NCBI GenBank assembly: GCA_034620365.1
Contig: JAQGEQ010000344.1
Coordinates: forward strand, 1 to 64,000
DNA from: Pegea sp. RAD2-039
Lineage: Eukaryota > Chordata > Thaliacea > Salpida > Salpidae
DNA length: 64,000 nucleotides
Direction of reading: 5' to 3'
In this document: positions 24,601-38,681 of the stretch, piece after piece
How the letters are laid out: each line of letters starts with the position of its first letter
Numbering within the stretch: the stretch's first letter is position 1
Program-made: the position numbers and the translations under genes
Notes under the pieces: generated by a model
The model's database searches: none
The model's input: the letters and a program-made list of their open reading frames with translations, nothing else
What the model was told of the DNA's origin: nothing

Positions 24601-27600
24601 TTTATTATTTGCTGAAAATTATTTCAACAAAATTATTTACAACAAATTTTTACAGAAAATAATTTCAATACAAAAAAGTAAAAACAGTTACGTCTGTTTC
24701 CTCCAATTTAAAGTTTCATATTTCCATGTTTTCATAAACTAAAAACAAAGTTCAAAACATCATATCGAAAAAACTTTTAGTCAGAAAATATACCAAATAT
24801 GATAAATGCAAAGCTTAATAAGTTTTTAAGACAAATAATACTTTAATTTGAAGTTTTCTGAAAGTAACTACAATTTCAAACACATTATGTTTGCTCTAAA
24901 AATACTAATATCATAATAATGATTAATTACTTGTTGTCTTCAAATTATTTTTGTGGTTATTTTTTTCGTTTTGCTCGGCATTATTTAAATGAGTAACTTT
25001 TATTGTTTAATTATTCAAAGCCAGTAAAACCTGTTGATTTATTCAACTTTAATTCAGTGGAACTGATTTTGAATTAAAGTAATTTATTGAACGAGACAAA
25101 GTTTGAGAAGTATTCAGTACTAATAAATCATTTTATGTAAGAGCTAAAACATATTTTAAATTCAATCATAAACTGTTAAATGTATAAATAGAACAATATT
25201 TGTTTTGAAATTTTATACGTCAAAAAAATAAGACAAATTGATAAAAAGCCAAACTTCGCAAAAGTTCTTTCTAAGCTTTTACAAATTAAACAGATTTTAA
25301 AAATATCTCCAAAATAAAAATTGATGAAATTATCAAAGTTCACAAATTCTACTCAACTGTTCTAAAGATATCCATAACTATATATACAATAGTATTGATA
25401 TACTGCCATTGTGAGCCTATTGTAAAGCTATTCGATGGGTCAATATAAGCAGTTTATTTTGAACGCCGCATATATTTGTCTGTTTCCTAACACATATTTT
25501 TAAGCTTTAAAAAAATTTGCTTTCTGAAATAAGACTATAATCTCATCAAAAAAATTATATTTGAAATTTATGCCAAAATTTAATCTGAAGTTTAAATTTC
25601 TTTGAGCTCAGGCAACTAAAAGTCAACTGTTTCCATTTGAAGTGCTGTAAATCAAGTCACGATTTGATGAGATTTTAATATTTGTCATCTCATACATTTT
25701 CTGAAGATTTTATAAAATCAAAACAAAATTGCGACAAACTTTTTTGGAAAAACTCTCTAAAACCAAACTAACAATTGTGAAAAATAGAGTTCCTACTTAT
25801 AAGCTATTGAGTGAAACAAAGTTTTAGATGTTATACTAACCACTAGTAGCACTTAGAACCAGTTAAAATAAATCTTTTTCACTCCCAAATTTGATGTTTA
25901 AACTACATCAATAGTGAATTTTCAACAGTTGTGTGAAACTTTTATATAATTCTACACTTCCAACTATAAAAACAAAATTCTGGATATTTCTAAAAGTTAC
26001 GTTTTAAACATTTTTCAATTATCTGTAAAATTATGTCAATTACTGAAATTATTTTACTCAATAACAAAAACCTTCATTCACTGAATCAAATTTGAATTTT
26101 ACGAAAAAATTTTTCAACAAATTTCATCTCAAAACAAACTATCCTTTTTCTTCTATCAACAAATACTTGCTTCTAAACCGACTCCACGATCTCTCTACGC
26201 AAATCATCTGTTTGCATGGCAAAGAGCTAACTCTGTTGCAGGTGCTTTTTCGTAAAGATTTTATCTTAATCGACGGGCAAGTATCAGTTTAAACCTCTGT
26301 GAACTCTTCACATATGATAGAAGACTTCTGCTTATATCTGTCAATTCTATTATAACTTTCTTGTAAGTAATATAAGCTTTAAGCTTTGCCAATAAACAAA
26401 TTACAGCATTCAATCAGCAAGTAGAGGTTTACAGCAGAAATTTCACTTTGTCATTACCACCAGTTAGATGTTTTGCTGATAGCTACTTTAGTAATTTTGC
26501 TTTTAATAAATAGGTCTTATATAGGTCAAATAAAACCATAAAACCAAAACCTCTGCTAATAAAGCGCAGATATAAGCTGGTCCAAAATATAAACTGAAAA
26601 CATTTAAAAGAATTATTTCATTATTGAATTACAAATATAATTACATGTCCATCTAACCTTTAGCAGCTGCATAGTCTTGGAAGAGAAAACTTTTGACTTC
26701 TTCACTTTATCAACTTTTAAGTCTAAGCCAGATTTTTATTACTTACACGGCTATTTGGTTGATGGTTAATTTGGTAGCAATTAAACCAATCTTATGAATG
26801 TACTTCAAGAAATTTTTTCAAAGTTACACAAAAGCTAGTTTATAAATATCTTTGTTTATTTTACTAATTATTTTAATGAAATGTTTGTTTTTAAAATGCT
26901 GTAAATAAACCAAATGTTTTGTTTCAAACATTTATTTCATTGAAAAAGATTTGAAAGTTTTAAGAAAAGGGTTTTTTAATTTTACAACAATTTGTTTGCA
27001 ACATAATATCGAATTTGTGTTGCTTTGAAATTGGATTATAATTTTAACGTACTTGCAAAAATTGGTTTATCTCTTTCTTGACATCAATAGATAAAAACTA
27101 TCATTGTGAAACTAAACCACCAAAATATAGAAATTTATTTTCAATTTCACAAAATTCACAAATCACATAACTTTTCTATTTGACAAAATTCTAGGCATCT
27201 TCACTTTGAAGTTTTTTAGTTTTAAGTTCAATTCTTTGATGATTTTCAAATTTTTATATCAAATCTGAATTTTTTAAACTACATTTCTTAGATCAAAATT
27301 AATCCGAAAATGAACAAATATTTTGCAAATATTTTAAAAATAGAGATAATCAATAAATAGTTAAACGAAGTATATAATTGTAGATGAAGCTAATTTTTCA
27401 TAATAGTTTGAAACTAGTTTAATTTTTGAAGATGCTTGATTCAATTTAGACAATAATAGCAAAGTAAAAACTCGAGTAAATATTTGTTTACTTAAAACAC
27501 CAAACAACTCAACATATGAATGCTAGAAAAGTTTTGAAAGTAGAATACAAATAAACCAAGAAACTTTCAACTAAGTATTCAAACGTCAATCATATTTCTA

Positions 27601-29654
27601 ACTGAAGGATCTTGTCAATGTCAGTTAAACGTCCGAGAAGAAAGAAAGGATGAAAGATCAAGATCAACAAAGTCTGTTGGAAAGATAGAAGAGTTTACAT
27701 AGTCAGAAAAGTTGTTCTGACCCACGTAGCGTACATGTCATCTTTTTGTGAAGTTCTTTTTAGCAATTTATTGTTGAAAAAGCAACAATTGAACTCAAAA
27801 TAAAAAGTCCTCACAAATTGAATAAGATTTAGATATTCCTGTTTTATTGTGATTTAATCCTGCGTAACAACGCACGAATTTGGGGAAAGTCTTTAGAAGA
27901 ATGCAAACTGAATCACTATCTTCCTTAAAGACTATCTTCCTGTTCTACATCCTCAGCACTTGCTCAATAAAACTTCCAATTTCAAATTAGTTTGTTTTGG
28001 TTGAAAACTTTGTTAACTAATTTATATTTGAAATATGTTCACTTTCTGTTGTTTAGTCAACTCTTTTAAAAGCATTCTTTTCATACAAATGATTTCAAGA
28101 AAATATTTCAATTGTTGTAAAGATAAATGTCAAAAAGTAAATCTTATAATTGTTGTCACTATCAGATAAATTCAATGAATAATTTTCTGTTCATCTTCGG
28201 CGCTTTAGTCAAGCTCTAATATCACGGATATATTTCAAGTACTTTCTAACATTACTTTGTCTTGTTTACTTTCACAAACAAAACGTAGATCTTGATATAT
28301 ATGCGGAAAATTACCATCAGGAAAATTGATTTGTTTGTAAGCTAATATTTTCAATTATATTTTATAAACACAATTACGATTTTTTGTAAATAGAAACTCA
28401 ATTAGCAGATGAAGAAAGTCTGATGAGCAGATGAAGATGAGGACTTATCGAATGTTAAAAATCATTCTGTTTAATGCACAAGTTTTTGGCGTCGAATATT
28501 TGTGTCTTAAATGGATTTTTGGCAAACATGAAGTTTAAAGGAAAGAAGAACACACAATTTGTTGTTTTCTCATTCTATGTGAGTACAGATGATATCTGTA
28601 GAACGAGAACAAATTTTCTTTAATATTAAATTAGATGACATAGCAGACAACCCTTGAAAGCAAAATTTATTTTTTACTTCAGAAGATTTCTTGCTGGGAG
28701 AATTTTTTTTTAAGTTTTAGATTAATTAATCGGTTTTTGTTAGAAAATATTTCAAGTTGAAATATTTTAATCATAAGTTTACAATTTGGTAAAATATTGA
28801 GAGCGATTAATACAGAAAAAATATGTCAAAGTGAATTTTAGAATTACACAAAATGACATAAAGTAATTGACAAAAATTTCAACAACTTTCGAAAACCAGA
28901 TTTTATGACTCAAAAACCCTTCCTTAAATGACTCAGAGATACAAATGTTTTTATCCAAAACAACTTTATCAAAAACTGAACTGTTTATTTATCGCAAAAT
29001 CTGTTTACTTTCAATAATAATAATCCAAAAAAATTTGAACTCAGTTATCAAACGACACACCTAAAATGTTGAACCAAAATTTCGATTAAATAAAATTTGA
29101 ATTTTAATAAAATGATTCCCGGATAATATCATCAAATTACTTATCAAATATTCCCTTAGAAATACATCAATTGAATCATTTTCTTGAATTGATTATTTAA
29201 TCATTTATTTCACTGAAAGAATTTTTCAGATTTAATTAAAGATTTTTTAGAAACAAATAAAGGTTCTGCTATCAAGGAATATAAACAGCAAATTGTAGAT
29301 TTGAAAATATGATATTTGCATCTACAATATGCTTTCAAGCTAAATCAGAAAATTTTATTTGGTTTTCACAACTTTTATTGAAAAGCAAAAAGCTGCTGAA
29401 AATATTCGATAAAAAAAAAACTTATTTCAAAAATTTGTTGATAAAAGATATAATTTTAATTACTAATAATTTGAATATTTTGTTTAGATATTTTCAAAGC
29501 CATTTTATTGGTTTAAAAGATTATTTCTTTTATATTTCAAATTTAAATTACTTAAATTTTAGAGTAACTTTTTGTTTAGACGATATTAAAGTTTTTATTT
29601 ATCAAACAAAAATGAAAATGTATTAGAAAGCAACTTTTAGATAACAGCTCATAA
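21611..29654. other. AT-rich stretch, only tentative exon candidates
   Basis: No open frame here is convincing. On the minus strand three short stretches have acceptor and donor consensus and mutually compatible phases: 26722-26658 (phase 1 to 0; encodes a Lys-rich segment ending KTMQLLK), 23710-23674 (phase 0 to 1; KLKLEIWWCETN, donor GTAAGT) and 23119-23072 (phase 1 to 1; ATSKPGFNWLIIETR). They could be upstream exons of the 10-21.6 kb gene, but no phase 1 to 0 link to its first recognised exon is secure. The plus-strand frames at 26092-26292 and 29309-29626 look like chance. Confidence 0.25.
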
Positions 29655-30209
29655 ACTAGTGAAGACCTCCAAAAAAAAAGATTAATTTTCAATAAAAAAA
29701 TAAATAAAATAATTTCAAATATTTTCAACTTTCAAACAAAGAACTCGAAATTTAACAAATTGAATTTTTTTGAAATCTCAAAAAATAAATTTTTCAAGAA
29801 ACTGATCTATATAGAGAAGGAGAAATCAATAAATAATATTCTAAATCTCGGACATTCACTGAAATCCAAATATTCTGAATTAAACTCTGTGAAAGTCGGT
29901 TTAAAAGACACCAACTTGTCGTCTACTATCTTTTTTTACAAAATTCATTCTTCTTACTTCACTTTGTTTAGTTTTTCACTACAAATCTCTCATATTACGC
30001 GCGTGTCGCACATACACGCGGCCACTGTGTGTGCGCATTACACTTTTCAAGGCAAATTTCAATTCACAAAATCAAGATCTGTAGATGACATCATCAACAT
30101 GAAGACAAAACTGATTCGGTTCACTGCACAAGCTTCACATTTAATCCAATCTCTCAATAATCACGGAAGTTTTTCAAATATTTTTGCTAACTTCCAGAAT
30201 GTATCATGA
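29655..30209 (+). CDS. Hypothetical 184-codon open frame with a GC-rich island
   Basis: The frame stays open from just after a TAA (29652-29654) to TGA at 30207-30209. That is long for DNA this rich in A+T. The first ATG lies near the end, so as a gene it would need an upstream exon. The N-terminal part is Lys/Asn/Phe-rich and looks random. The later part covers an odd patch at about 29998-30045 (cgcgcgtgtcgcac, cacgcggccactgtg) that encodes a His/Ala/Cys-containing stretch. I recognise no family and no signal peptide. It may be a fast-evolving gene, an exon, or an accident of the GC patch. Confidence 0.3.
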   Translation, partial: TSEDLQKKRLIFNKKINKIISNIFNFQTKNSKFNKLNFFEISKNKFFKKLIYIEKEKSINNILNLGHSLKSKYSELNSVKVGLKDTNLSSTIFFYKIHSSYFTLFSFSLQISHITRVSHIHAATVCAHYTFQGKFQFTKSRSVDDIINMKTKLIRFTAQASHLIQSLNNHGSFSNIFANFQNVS

Positions 30210-33200
30210 GAAGATTTTAAAGAAACGACTCTTTCTTCTGTGATCGAAATAATCTGAAAACTTTTAGTAAAAATCCTCTGCAGAAAATAACTTTTTAATC
30301 TTTGAGAGTTTATAAAATTAATTAATTTCAAATTTTAATCAAAATTTGATTTATTTTATTTAGATTGAATTCAAATTTCACGAAATAAAAATTCAAGTAA
30401 TTTTTGAGTTGGTTAAAAAACCAAAAAATGAAATAATATTAAAAATGAAAAATTGACTCATTAAACTAAAGTTTTTCTATTTGTTTCTTTTCAAAGTTTA
30501 AAAAATCAAATTTATTTCTTACATCACATCATTACATAGAAATTACAAAGGTGAAACTTAAAAGTAACTTTCAGATGATGTTTATATCAAATTTAAATGA
30601 CATCATTTTGAGTAGTCATCAAATAAGGGTAATCCCAAACAGGAAGAGTTCTTGTGGAACAGGACACTAACTAACAACTTTAAACAAATCTAATCATTAT
30701 AAATGTCACGTTTATATTTGAAGATTAGCGGTTAAAAAAAATTTGTTGGTTTTCTCTTTTCTTTATTACTTGTTCAATTAATCAAACTGATTGAATATGT
30801 AATTTGTTGAACAAGATAAACGTTAAACTACCTCTTCTAAATACCTTCTCGATATTTGAAAAGTTCTAAATTTGTTTAAACATAATTCTTCTAATTGCTG
30901 ATGAAGTTACAAGACCTAACATATAAATTCAAAAGTTATTTTTATCACTTACACAAAGATTAAAAATGTAACAATTTTGAAACTAAACATTAAAAAATTT
31001 ACAAATAAAGTTGTAATTTAAAGTAGAAATGTTTTTACTGATTAAGAATTGAACTTTTCTATATTTGATTTTCAAACAAATTTATATAAACTTTTCTATC
31101 TTGTTAACACTAAATCCAAACTTTAACTTAAATTTCATTGGATGTATATCAATGATTAATGTAAGAAGAAGAAAAAAAGTACTTTAAGTATCTTTGGGTT
31201 TCTGTTCGTAAATATGCTGAAAGTATTCCTTTTTGCTGTTTCTAACTATCTACTGACAACAAAAAACAAAGTCCTATTAAACCATCAAAAATTTATAACT
31301 AAAGTCTCAATACTTAACCAGCTATCTTTGTGTGAAAAACTTTACTAAAAATACTTTCAAACTTTACTAGATGTTTTTTCTTCTACAGAATATTTCCCAA
31401 TTTAAAGTTCAAAACTTAGCTCAAGTAAACTCTATTCGACAGGGAATATTTTTAGTCAAAAAAATCTTTGAAAACAAAAGTTTTTCCAAAATCATTATTT
31501 ACTGTTTAGATTTCAACTTCTCTGGTAATTGGTAGTCTTTTTTATTTAATTCTATCATTAATACTAACTTTTTACATTATTTTAATCAACAGAATATATT
31601 GATACAGAAAGAAAAATACCCTGAAGTCAATTATAAACTTTTAAAATTGGTGAAATTGCTGCAATAAATTTAAAAGTTCATTAAGCTGCCAATATTAAAG
31701 TTTTAAAAATAAATTTTTCCTAAGTAACTTTTAATTTCAAAAATTTTCTTTTAAATAGTTTAAAAAAATGACTTTTTGTGATGAAATCTGTTGAAAATAC
31801 TAAAAAATATTTGAGTCGATATTTTTTTGCAGCAAATATTACTTTACAAGATTTGCTATAAATCAAAACTAAAGTTGTTATTAATTCTCAAATTTCGTAA
31901 ATTGATTTCTTTCAATTTTGTTAAATTTTCACACTTAATTTCACATATTTAAAACTTTTTGAATTATTTTTTCAGCCCAACAAGCGAACACATGAACACT
32001 TAAACATCTACTTTTTTATAATTCAAAAGTTTTAGAAAAGTTGTACAAACTGAAATTTATCAAAACCATAAATTAAAAATCATTTTTTGTTTCATTTTTA
32101 TCTCAGAATTAAATTCAGTTAATTATTCAGTTGAAGAACAAATATTCTTTAATTTGTTTTGAAAAATACAATAATCCGTCAAAATTGTTGAACCACAATA
32201 TTTGGAAGAAAGCCAAAAACACTGATTGCGTTAAAGATTTTGAAGAGCAAAACTAAAAAATATTTATTTGCAAAAAATAACTGCCAGATATTATTCTAGA
32301 AATATTTGCAGTTTAGATGTCACCCACCTTTCAATAAAGTCTTATCATAACAAAGTTAATCCAACAAGAAAAAAAGTTCTTCCTTGTTGATTAGCTTTGT
32401 GGCATTCTCTTGTTTGTACATCTACCTTCTAACAACTTTAAATCCTATTAACTTACTGATTGTCAATTCATTTCAATGAACAAAACGACAAACAACATTT
32501 TTCTAAACCCAACTTTACAAGGAAGCCTATTCCTTTCCAAAACTTTCACACTAGTTCAGCATTTTGAATTTTGCTCTTTAACTTGTAAAGATGAGTTTTC
32601 AACGGAACCTGTTTCACTAAAGTCTTTGATCTTTAAACAGGAAATCTTTTTCTTAACATTTGTGATCTTGATCTGATAAAAAGACGAGTTCTATTTTCAA
32701 CGTCGTCTCTAAGATTGTTTTCTTTTCACAAAACGTTAAATTTTTGTTTTGTGTTTCTTTCCTTATCCACCAAATTATCATTATTTTATGAAGTTTTGTT
32801 AAAAAGGTATCTTTTATGAAAACTGGACTTTTTAAACTTATTTATAAATGTTTTATATCTTAATAAAGTTTTTTCAACTTGTCTTATAGTAAATATAAAA
32901 GCAGAAACAAAAATTTGTAAAATTTAAAACTTTCAAATAACTTTGCAAATTGTTTTAGGTTTTAGCTTATGTCTATCTCTTTTTTCTCAATTTCGAAATC
33001 TAAATACTTTTCATTTGATCATCAAATGAGAAGAAATCAATTTGCTTCTGGAATAACAAAAGTTAAAGTTCGATAAAATCATAGATTGAAGAGTTACAAC
33101 AAGTGTGTGATTGAATTGGAATCTTTACTTAGCTGAATTATTCAACTAATTGATTTATTGACTTGCTTGGTATATGATTCATGTTAAACTTAAATCATGA

Positions 33201-36200
33201 AAGTTTAATGAAATCAAAAATAACAAAATATTGTTGAAAAAATTGAGAAAATATGAATAATTTCTAAGAAAAAATTAAACAAATTAGAACATTTTTATAT
33301 TTAGAGATTTTTTCAATAAAACGTTTTTGTGGTTCAATGATTTTTCCATTTTTATCTTCCTTATCCCAAAGATTTGTGAAGATGTAAACAAGATTTAATA
33401 TTTAAATACTTGAGAGCTTGTAGATTGTTGATCTCAGATATTTTTGATATTAAAAAATTGAAGAAAAAAAGCTTGATTCAATCAATACTTGAAAAATTTG
33501 TTGAAATTGTTTAAAATATTTATAAAATCTTTTTTATATACTTACTAAAACATATTAGAAATCTTTTTTGATTTCTTTTATAAGGAACAAATTCAAAAAA
33601 GTTTTTAGTTTATTCACTGAAATCAGAAGAAAAACTTTTTTCAATTTTGTGACAAACTAAAAATAATTCAAAAAAGTTGCAAGCAGAATTTTACGAAAAG
33701 AAAAATTGAATATTTTGTGTTTTGAGAAGTTTTTAAATCCTTATTCTTTTTAAAAACATTTATTAAAAGTTTTTATTAAAATGAAAATTTGAAATTCATA
33801 TATTTTAATATTTTATCACGACTTATAAAATAACCTTAGCCACCAATAAACTGTTTTGATTTAAATTAGATTTTTTTAATCAAATTGTATTAATGTTTCT
33901 GAAATATTTTTTCATTCAACAAATTTTATAGTTTTTTTTAAACAATTTCAACTTTGAGGGCTAAAAAATGTCTATAAAATAATTTAAGTGATTTTTTTAA
34001 ATAAAAACTTTATGAATCAAATTTGAACTAACCAATATTTGAAATTGTTAATGACTTTTTCATCTATTACCTTTACATGAGGTTAAAAGTTTGTTTAAAA
34101 CATTTGTGACTAATTGAGAGATTTAAATCAAACATTACATTACAATTTTATGGTCTTCATCTGTAAAATTGACTTTTATTTATCAACTCAGATAATAATT
34201 TATGAGAAATTTGCTAAAATAGAATTTTTTTTAAATTAAAAGTCAACTTTTTATTTTCTTTTTAGTTTGACTTTTTAATTTACCAAATTTTTTCTTAAGT
34301 TTGTAAATTAGTTTAAAGTAATTATAAAGTTTCAACTTTATTCAAAAAGCTCATATGTACGAAATATAATTCAGATGATTTTATGTAAATATCTTTTTGT
34401 TTTATATCAAAAATTAAACTAAAAAAAAACATCTAAGTATTCTACGAAGTAGTTGAATATGAAAAATTCTAATAAATATTTTCAGTAAGATGTAAAAATC
34501 ATTTGTATATATTTTGTGGTCTTATTTGCTGAAAACTATTTGAATTGAAAATAGCAAACCACTTTTTTAAACTTAATCAAATTTGTTTACATAAAACAAC
34601 ATTTAATGTTTGCATCACGATAAACTAGATTAAGCGATTATAGCATAAATTTAAAAGATACAAACATAAACTAGTAAAAACAAATCAATTTAATTTTTAA
34701 GCATTTAAAAACTTTAAAATTGATTTTAAGAATATAAATAATTAGTTCTTAACAGAAGAACCATTTTATTATCTTTTGAACTTGTTCAAAATTGGAAAAT
34801 GTCTACTGATTAAGTTCTTGGTAAAATAAAAATGCCTTTAAAATATTTTGTATTTTCAGTCGATGAAAACTTGTCAATCAATCGTTGTTAGCTTCAATTA
34901 ACTTTAAACGATCAAAAGGAATTTACATTTTTGCTTTCAGCCCCAAATATTTACTTTATTACATTTGCTGTGATATTTACAACTGTTAAATTATCTATGT
35001 TTAATTAAAATGTGTAAATAATATTCAGTATCAACACCTGAATTTCAAATTTTAATTCTTTGTAAAAGGATTTGAAAAACAATTTTCTAATTAAATCAAA
35101 ACTTATTTTTTAAACAGTATAATTGTGCTGGCATCAAATTAGTTCTTTTCAAACAAATGATAAAATCTAAAAGGTTCAATAAAAAAAATATGAACAATTT
35201 GTTTCTTGATACATGATTTTATATAAAACCATCTGAAAAATGATCTATAATTCCATTTCTCATGTAAAAATATCAAATATTTTAACGTCAGCATATAAGT
35301 CCTGAAATTTCTCACCATATACCAACAGGGTTTAACTAAATTCTCACACTTTAAACAAATAGTGTTGAAAATTGGCAAACAGTTTCAACAAAAGACATAT
35401 TTTGACAAGTTTTTGTTTGTTTAAAACTTCAATTAAAAAAAAACTAAACAAAAGGTCGATTTTTGTAAAATTAAAATCGAACTCAAAACTTGAAAGTACG
35501 AACTGAAAATATATTCTACTGATATATTTGGTTTAGAGTTTAAAGGGTTAATTTTATATCAAAAATATAATTAATTCAATTCTAGATAAAAAAAAAACTT
35601 TATTAATGATAATAATTGAGATTTTTCAACATATTTATATTGTTCTAAATTCTATTTTACATACTTTCACAAACAATCTAAGCATTTTAGATTTTATTTC
35701 ATTTGTTTTATCTAGTTGCTTTTATAACTTCTTTCAAAACCATGTAATTGAAAGCATTTTAACTTTGACTTTATTAATAATATATTTTGGGCATTTTGTT
35801 TTCACCTTTAGTTACTTCCTTCAAATAACTTTAACAAACAAATGTTTAAACTCGTGACTAATTTTTCGAAACCACAAGCTTAAAGTGGCTTCATTCTAGT
35901 AGAACTCAATCATAAGAAACAATTAAAAGGTCACTTTGTTTTGTAACACCAAAATTAAGTTTCTTGTATCAACTCTGATTCATTCTGATATTTGAAAATT
36001 GCTATTTAAATGTAGTCTTAAGAGAAAGTCACATCTTAATGACTTATTCTATGTATAATAACGTAATGTTGATTTAGATTACTTAATGCTAAAATTACAA
36101 AAAGCTCTTACATATTGCATGAAAAGTGAGATTACGATAGATTTATTTTTATGAATATAATTTGATTGTTTTTATAGAATCAGGTTGAAGCTTTTTAATG

Positions 36201-37793
36201 TTGGCTTATAAACATTTGTTGTTAAACAAACTAACGAAAAATCTGTTTAAAGCTAGCAAAAGAACTTTTTACAAATTTATTTGACAAATTTATGATTTAA
36301 TATATAACACTTTTATAATTTTTGAATAACTTTATTGAAGTCTAGATATTGAAAAGTTCAAAAAAAGTTTGGAAAAAATTTATTTCTATTATTTGTTTAT
36401 ATGATGTTTTGTATACGAAGATAAACCCGAAGACTAAATCTAGTTGAAAGTGTCAAAATTGATCAATTATTAAAAACACATATCAGTATTTTATGGAAAG
36501 ATGAAATTTACATGAATTTCTGAAGTCTTAAAATATTTTAGATTCAATTATTTAAGAAGCTTCCAAAATCTCTTTATAAAATTTCACACAAATCAAATGT
36601 TTTAAAGGCCAACAATTTTGAAATATATTATTCTTCAAATTTACCAAATAGAAAATGACTTTTTGTAATTATAAAAACCAAACTTAAATTTTAAATCTTA
36701 GAAACTAGTTTATATATTTCATATATGATAGAAAGTATAAACTTCATTTCATTTAAAAGTCTGAAATTCTTCATAGATATATATACAAACCACAAGCTAC
36801 AAGAACTAAAAACATAAAGTTGTTCAAGTTAAGGTTTTTAATTGAATGATTATTGCCACAAAAAGTTTGTTTTAAAAAATTTTAATCGCATTAACGCATA
36901 GTATAATAGACTAATATTGCAAATAGTTCTATAGTGTAATTAAAAGAATATTGAAAAAGCTGATTTTAAAACTGAGCAACATCTAGCGTTGAAGATTAAA
37001 AAAAAAGTTTAAAATGTTTAATTTGTATTAACAAATGTTTTGACAATTTGACAAAAATGAAAATATTTATTTTCTAGTTTTAAGTCTTTACTTTTTGTTT
37101 AATTAAACTTTAAATTAATAGTTAAATATTTAGTAGAAGGAGAAATCATATTAAACCTTACAGCAGCTTTTGTGAGTTTTTAAGTGTCGTTTTATTAGTT
37201 CAATTTCTTGTATTTTACAATTCATGTAGAATTACAAATTATGTAATTTTAAAGTAAAAAACTTAACAAGCAAATTTCCTTCAAATTTGTATCTTCCCAA
37301 TCATCTACTAGTATATTAAACATATAGTCGACTTGGATCAAATGTATTTGTTCGGAAAGTCATTTTTCATAAATTTATTTTTTCTTCTAATTTTGGTGAT
37401 TTTTTTAACACAGAAAATTTGTCTTATTTAAATGTTTCTTTTGAGGTTTAGTTTATCATTAATCTTTTTCAAAAAGGTCTTATTAAAGCTACCAGAAATT
37501 AATAGTTAAAACCAATTTTAAATAACAATTTTTAACTTTATAAATGATTACTAAAAAAATGTTGTTGAATAAAGTTGAAGTAATGTTCAGTTTTAGAAAA
37601 GTGAAACATCAAAATTTTACAAATATAAACTACTTTAAGATAGACTTAGTAAAATATTTTATTTGTTTTGATTCTTATAAATTTCTTACTTTAATTAAAT
37701 GAATCAAAATGTATTAGAATCAAATAATTTGATACTTAAATAGAAGTTTGCTGATAAATTTGAAAAGTTTAGATCAATGTGATTTCAACTCAC
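30210..37793. other. AT-rich gene desert
   Basis: Several short frames occur (32476-32676 +, 35139-35378 -, 35606-35857 +), but they are Phe/Ile/Leu/Lys-rich with no motif, as expected of AT-rich noncoding DNA. I see no splice-bounded coding exon, RNA gene or repeat. Confidence 0.6.
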
Positions 37794-38473
37794 CATATCT
37801 ACATCACACATCAATCATCTAGCATATCTACATCACACATCAATCATCTAGCATATCTACATCACACATCAATCATCTAGCATATCTACATCACACATCA
37901 ATCATCTAGCATATCTACATCACACATCAATCATCTAGCATATCTACATCACACATCAATCACCTAGCATATCTACATCACACATCAATCACCTAGCATA
38001 TCTACATCACACATCAATCATCTAGCATATCTACATCACACATCAATCATCTAGCATATCTACATCATACATCAATCATCTAGCATATCTACATCACACA
38101 TCAATCATCTAGCATATCTACATTACACATCAATCATCTAGCATATCTACATCACACATCAATCATCTAGCATATCTACATCACACATCAATCACCTAGC
38201 ATATCTACATCATACATCAATCATCTAGCATATCTACATCACACATCAATCATCTAGCATATCTACATCACACATCAATCATCTAGCATATCTACATCAC
38301 ACATCAATCATCTAGCATATCTACATCACACATCAATCACCTAGCATATCTACATCACACATCAATCATCTAGCATATCTACATCACACATCAATCATCT
38401 AGCATATCTACATCACACATCAATCATCTAGCATATCTACATCATACATCAATCATCTAGCATATCTACATCA
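37794..38473. repeat. 29-bp minisatellite, 23 full units plus 13 nt
   Basis: The unit is catatctacatcacaca followed by tcaatcatctag. All 23 units are exactly 29 bp with no indels. Variation is limited to a few substitutions (atcacctag, catacatc, cattacac), so the array is young or homogenised. It begins and ends abruptly, the last copy stopping after catatctacatca. It lies about 210-890 bp beyond the stop of the ABCA gene. Stops occur in all frames, so it is not coding. Confidence 0.97.
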
Positions 38474-38602
38474 TATCTTTGTAGATACTATGATAGAAGA
38501 TCTTACTAAATAACTAACTGAGTTTTTAAGGGTTTTTAACTAACTTAAGCTGATGAATATTTTGTAAAGTTATTCAGTATAACATTACAATTTGTAATAT
38601 TC

Positions 38603-38608
38603 TTTATT
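38603..38608 (-). terminator. Poly(A) signal AATAAA of the ABCA gene
   Basis: AATAAA on the minus strand lies about 75 nt after the stop at 38682, with a second copy at 38610-38615. Position and sequence fit a 3' end signal. Confidence 0.6.
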
Positions 38609-38681
38609 TTTATTTATCACTTCAAAGAGTTTAATCTTTCTTCAAATTATTATTCCATCATTTACTACCAAACTGATAATC

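Noticed and set aside
35606-35857. 83-codon hydrophobic frame resembling a membrane protein
   Set aside because: Phe/Ile/Leu-rich frames arise readily in AT-rich DNA; there is no splice context, motif or GC rise.
37794-38473. CRISPR-like regular repeat
   Set aside because: Units are contiguous 29-mers with no spacers, in eukaryotic DNA with no cas genes.
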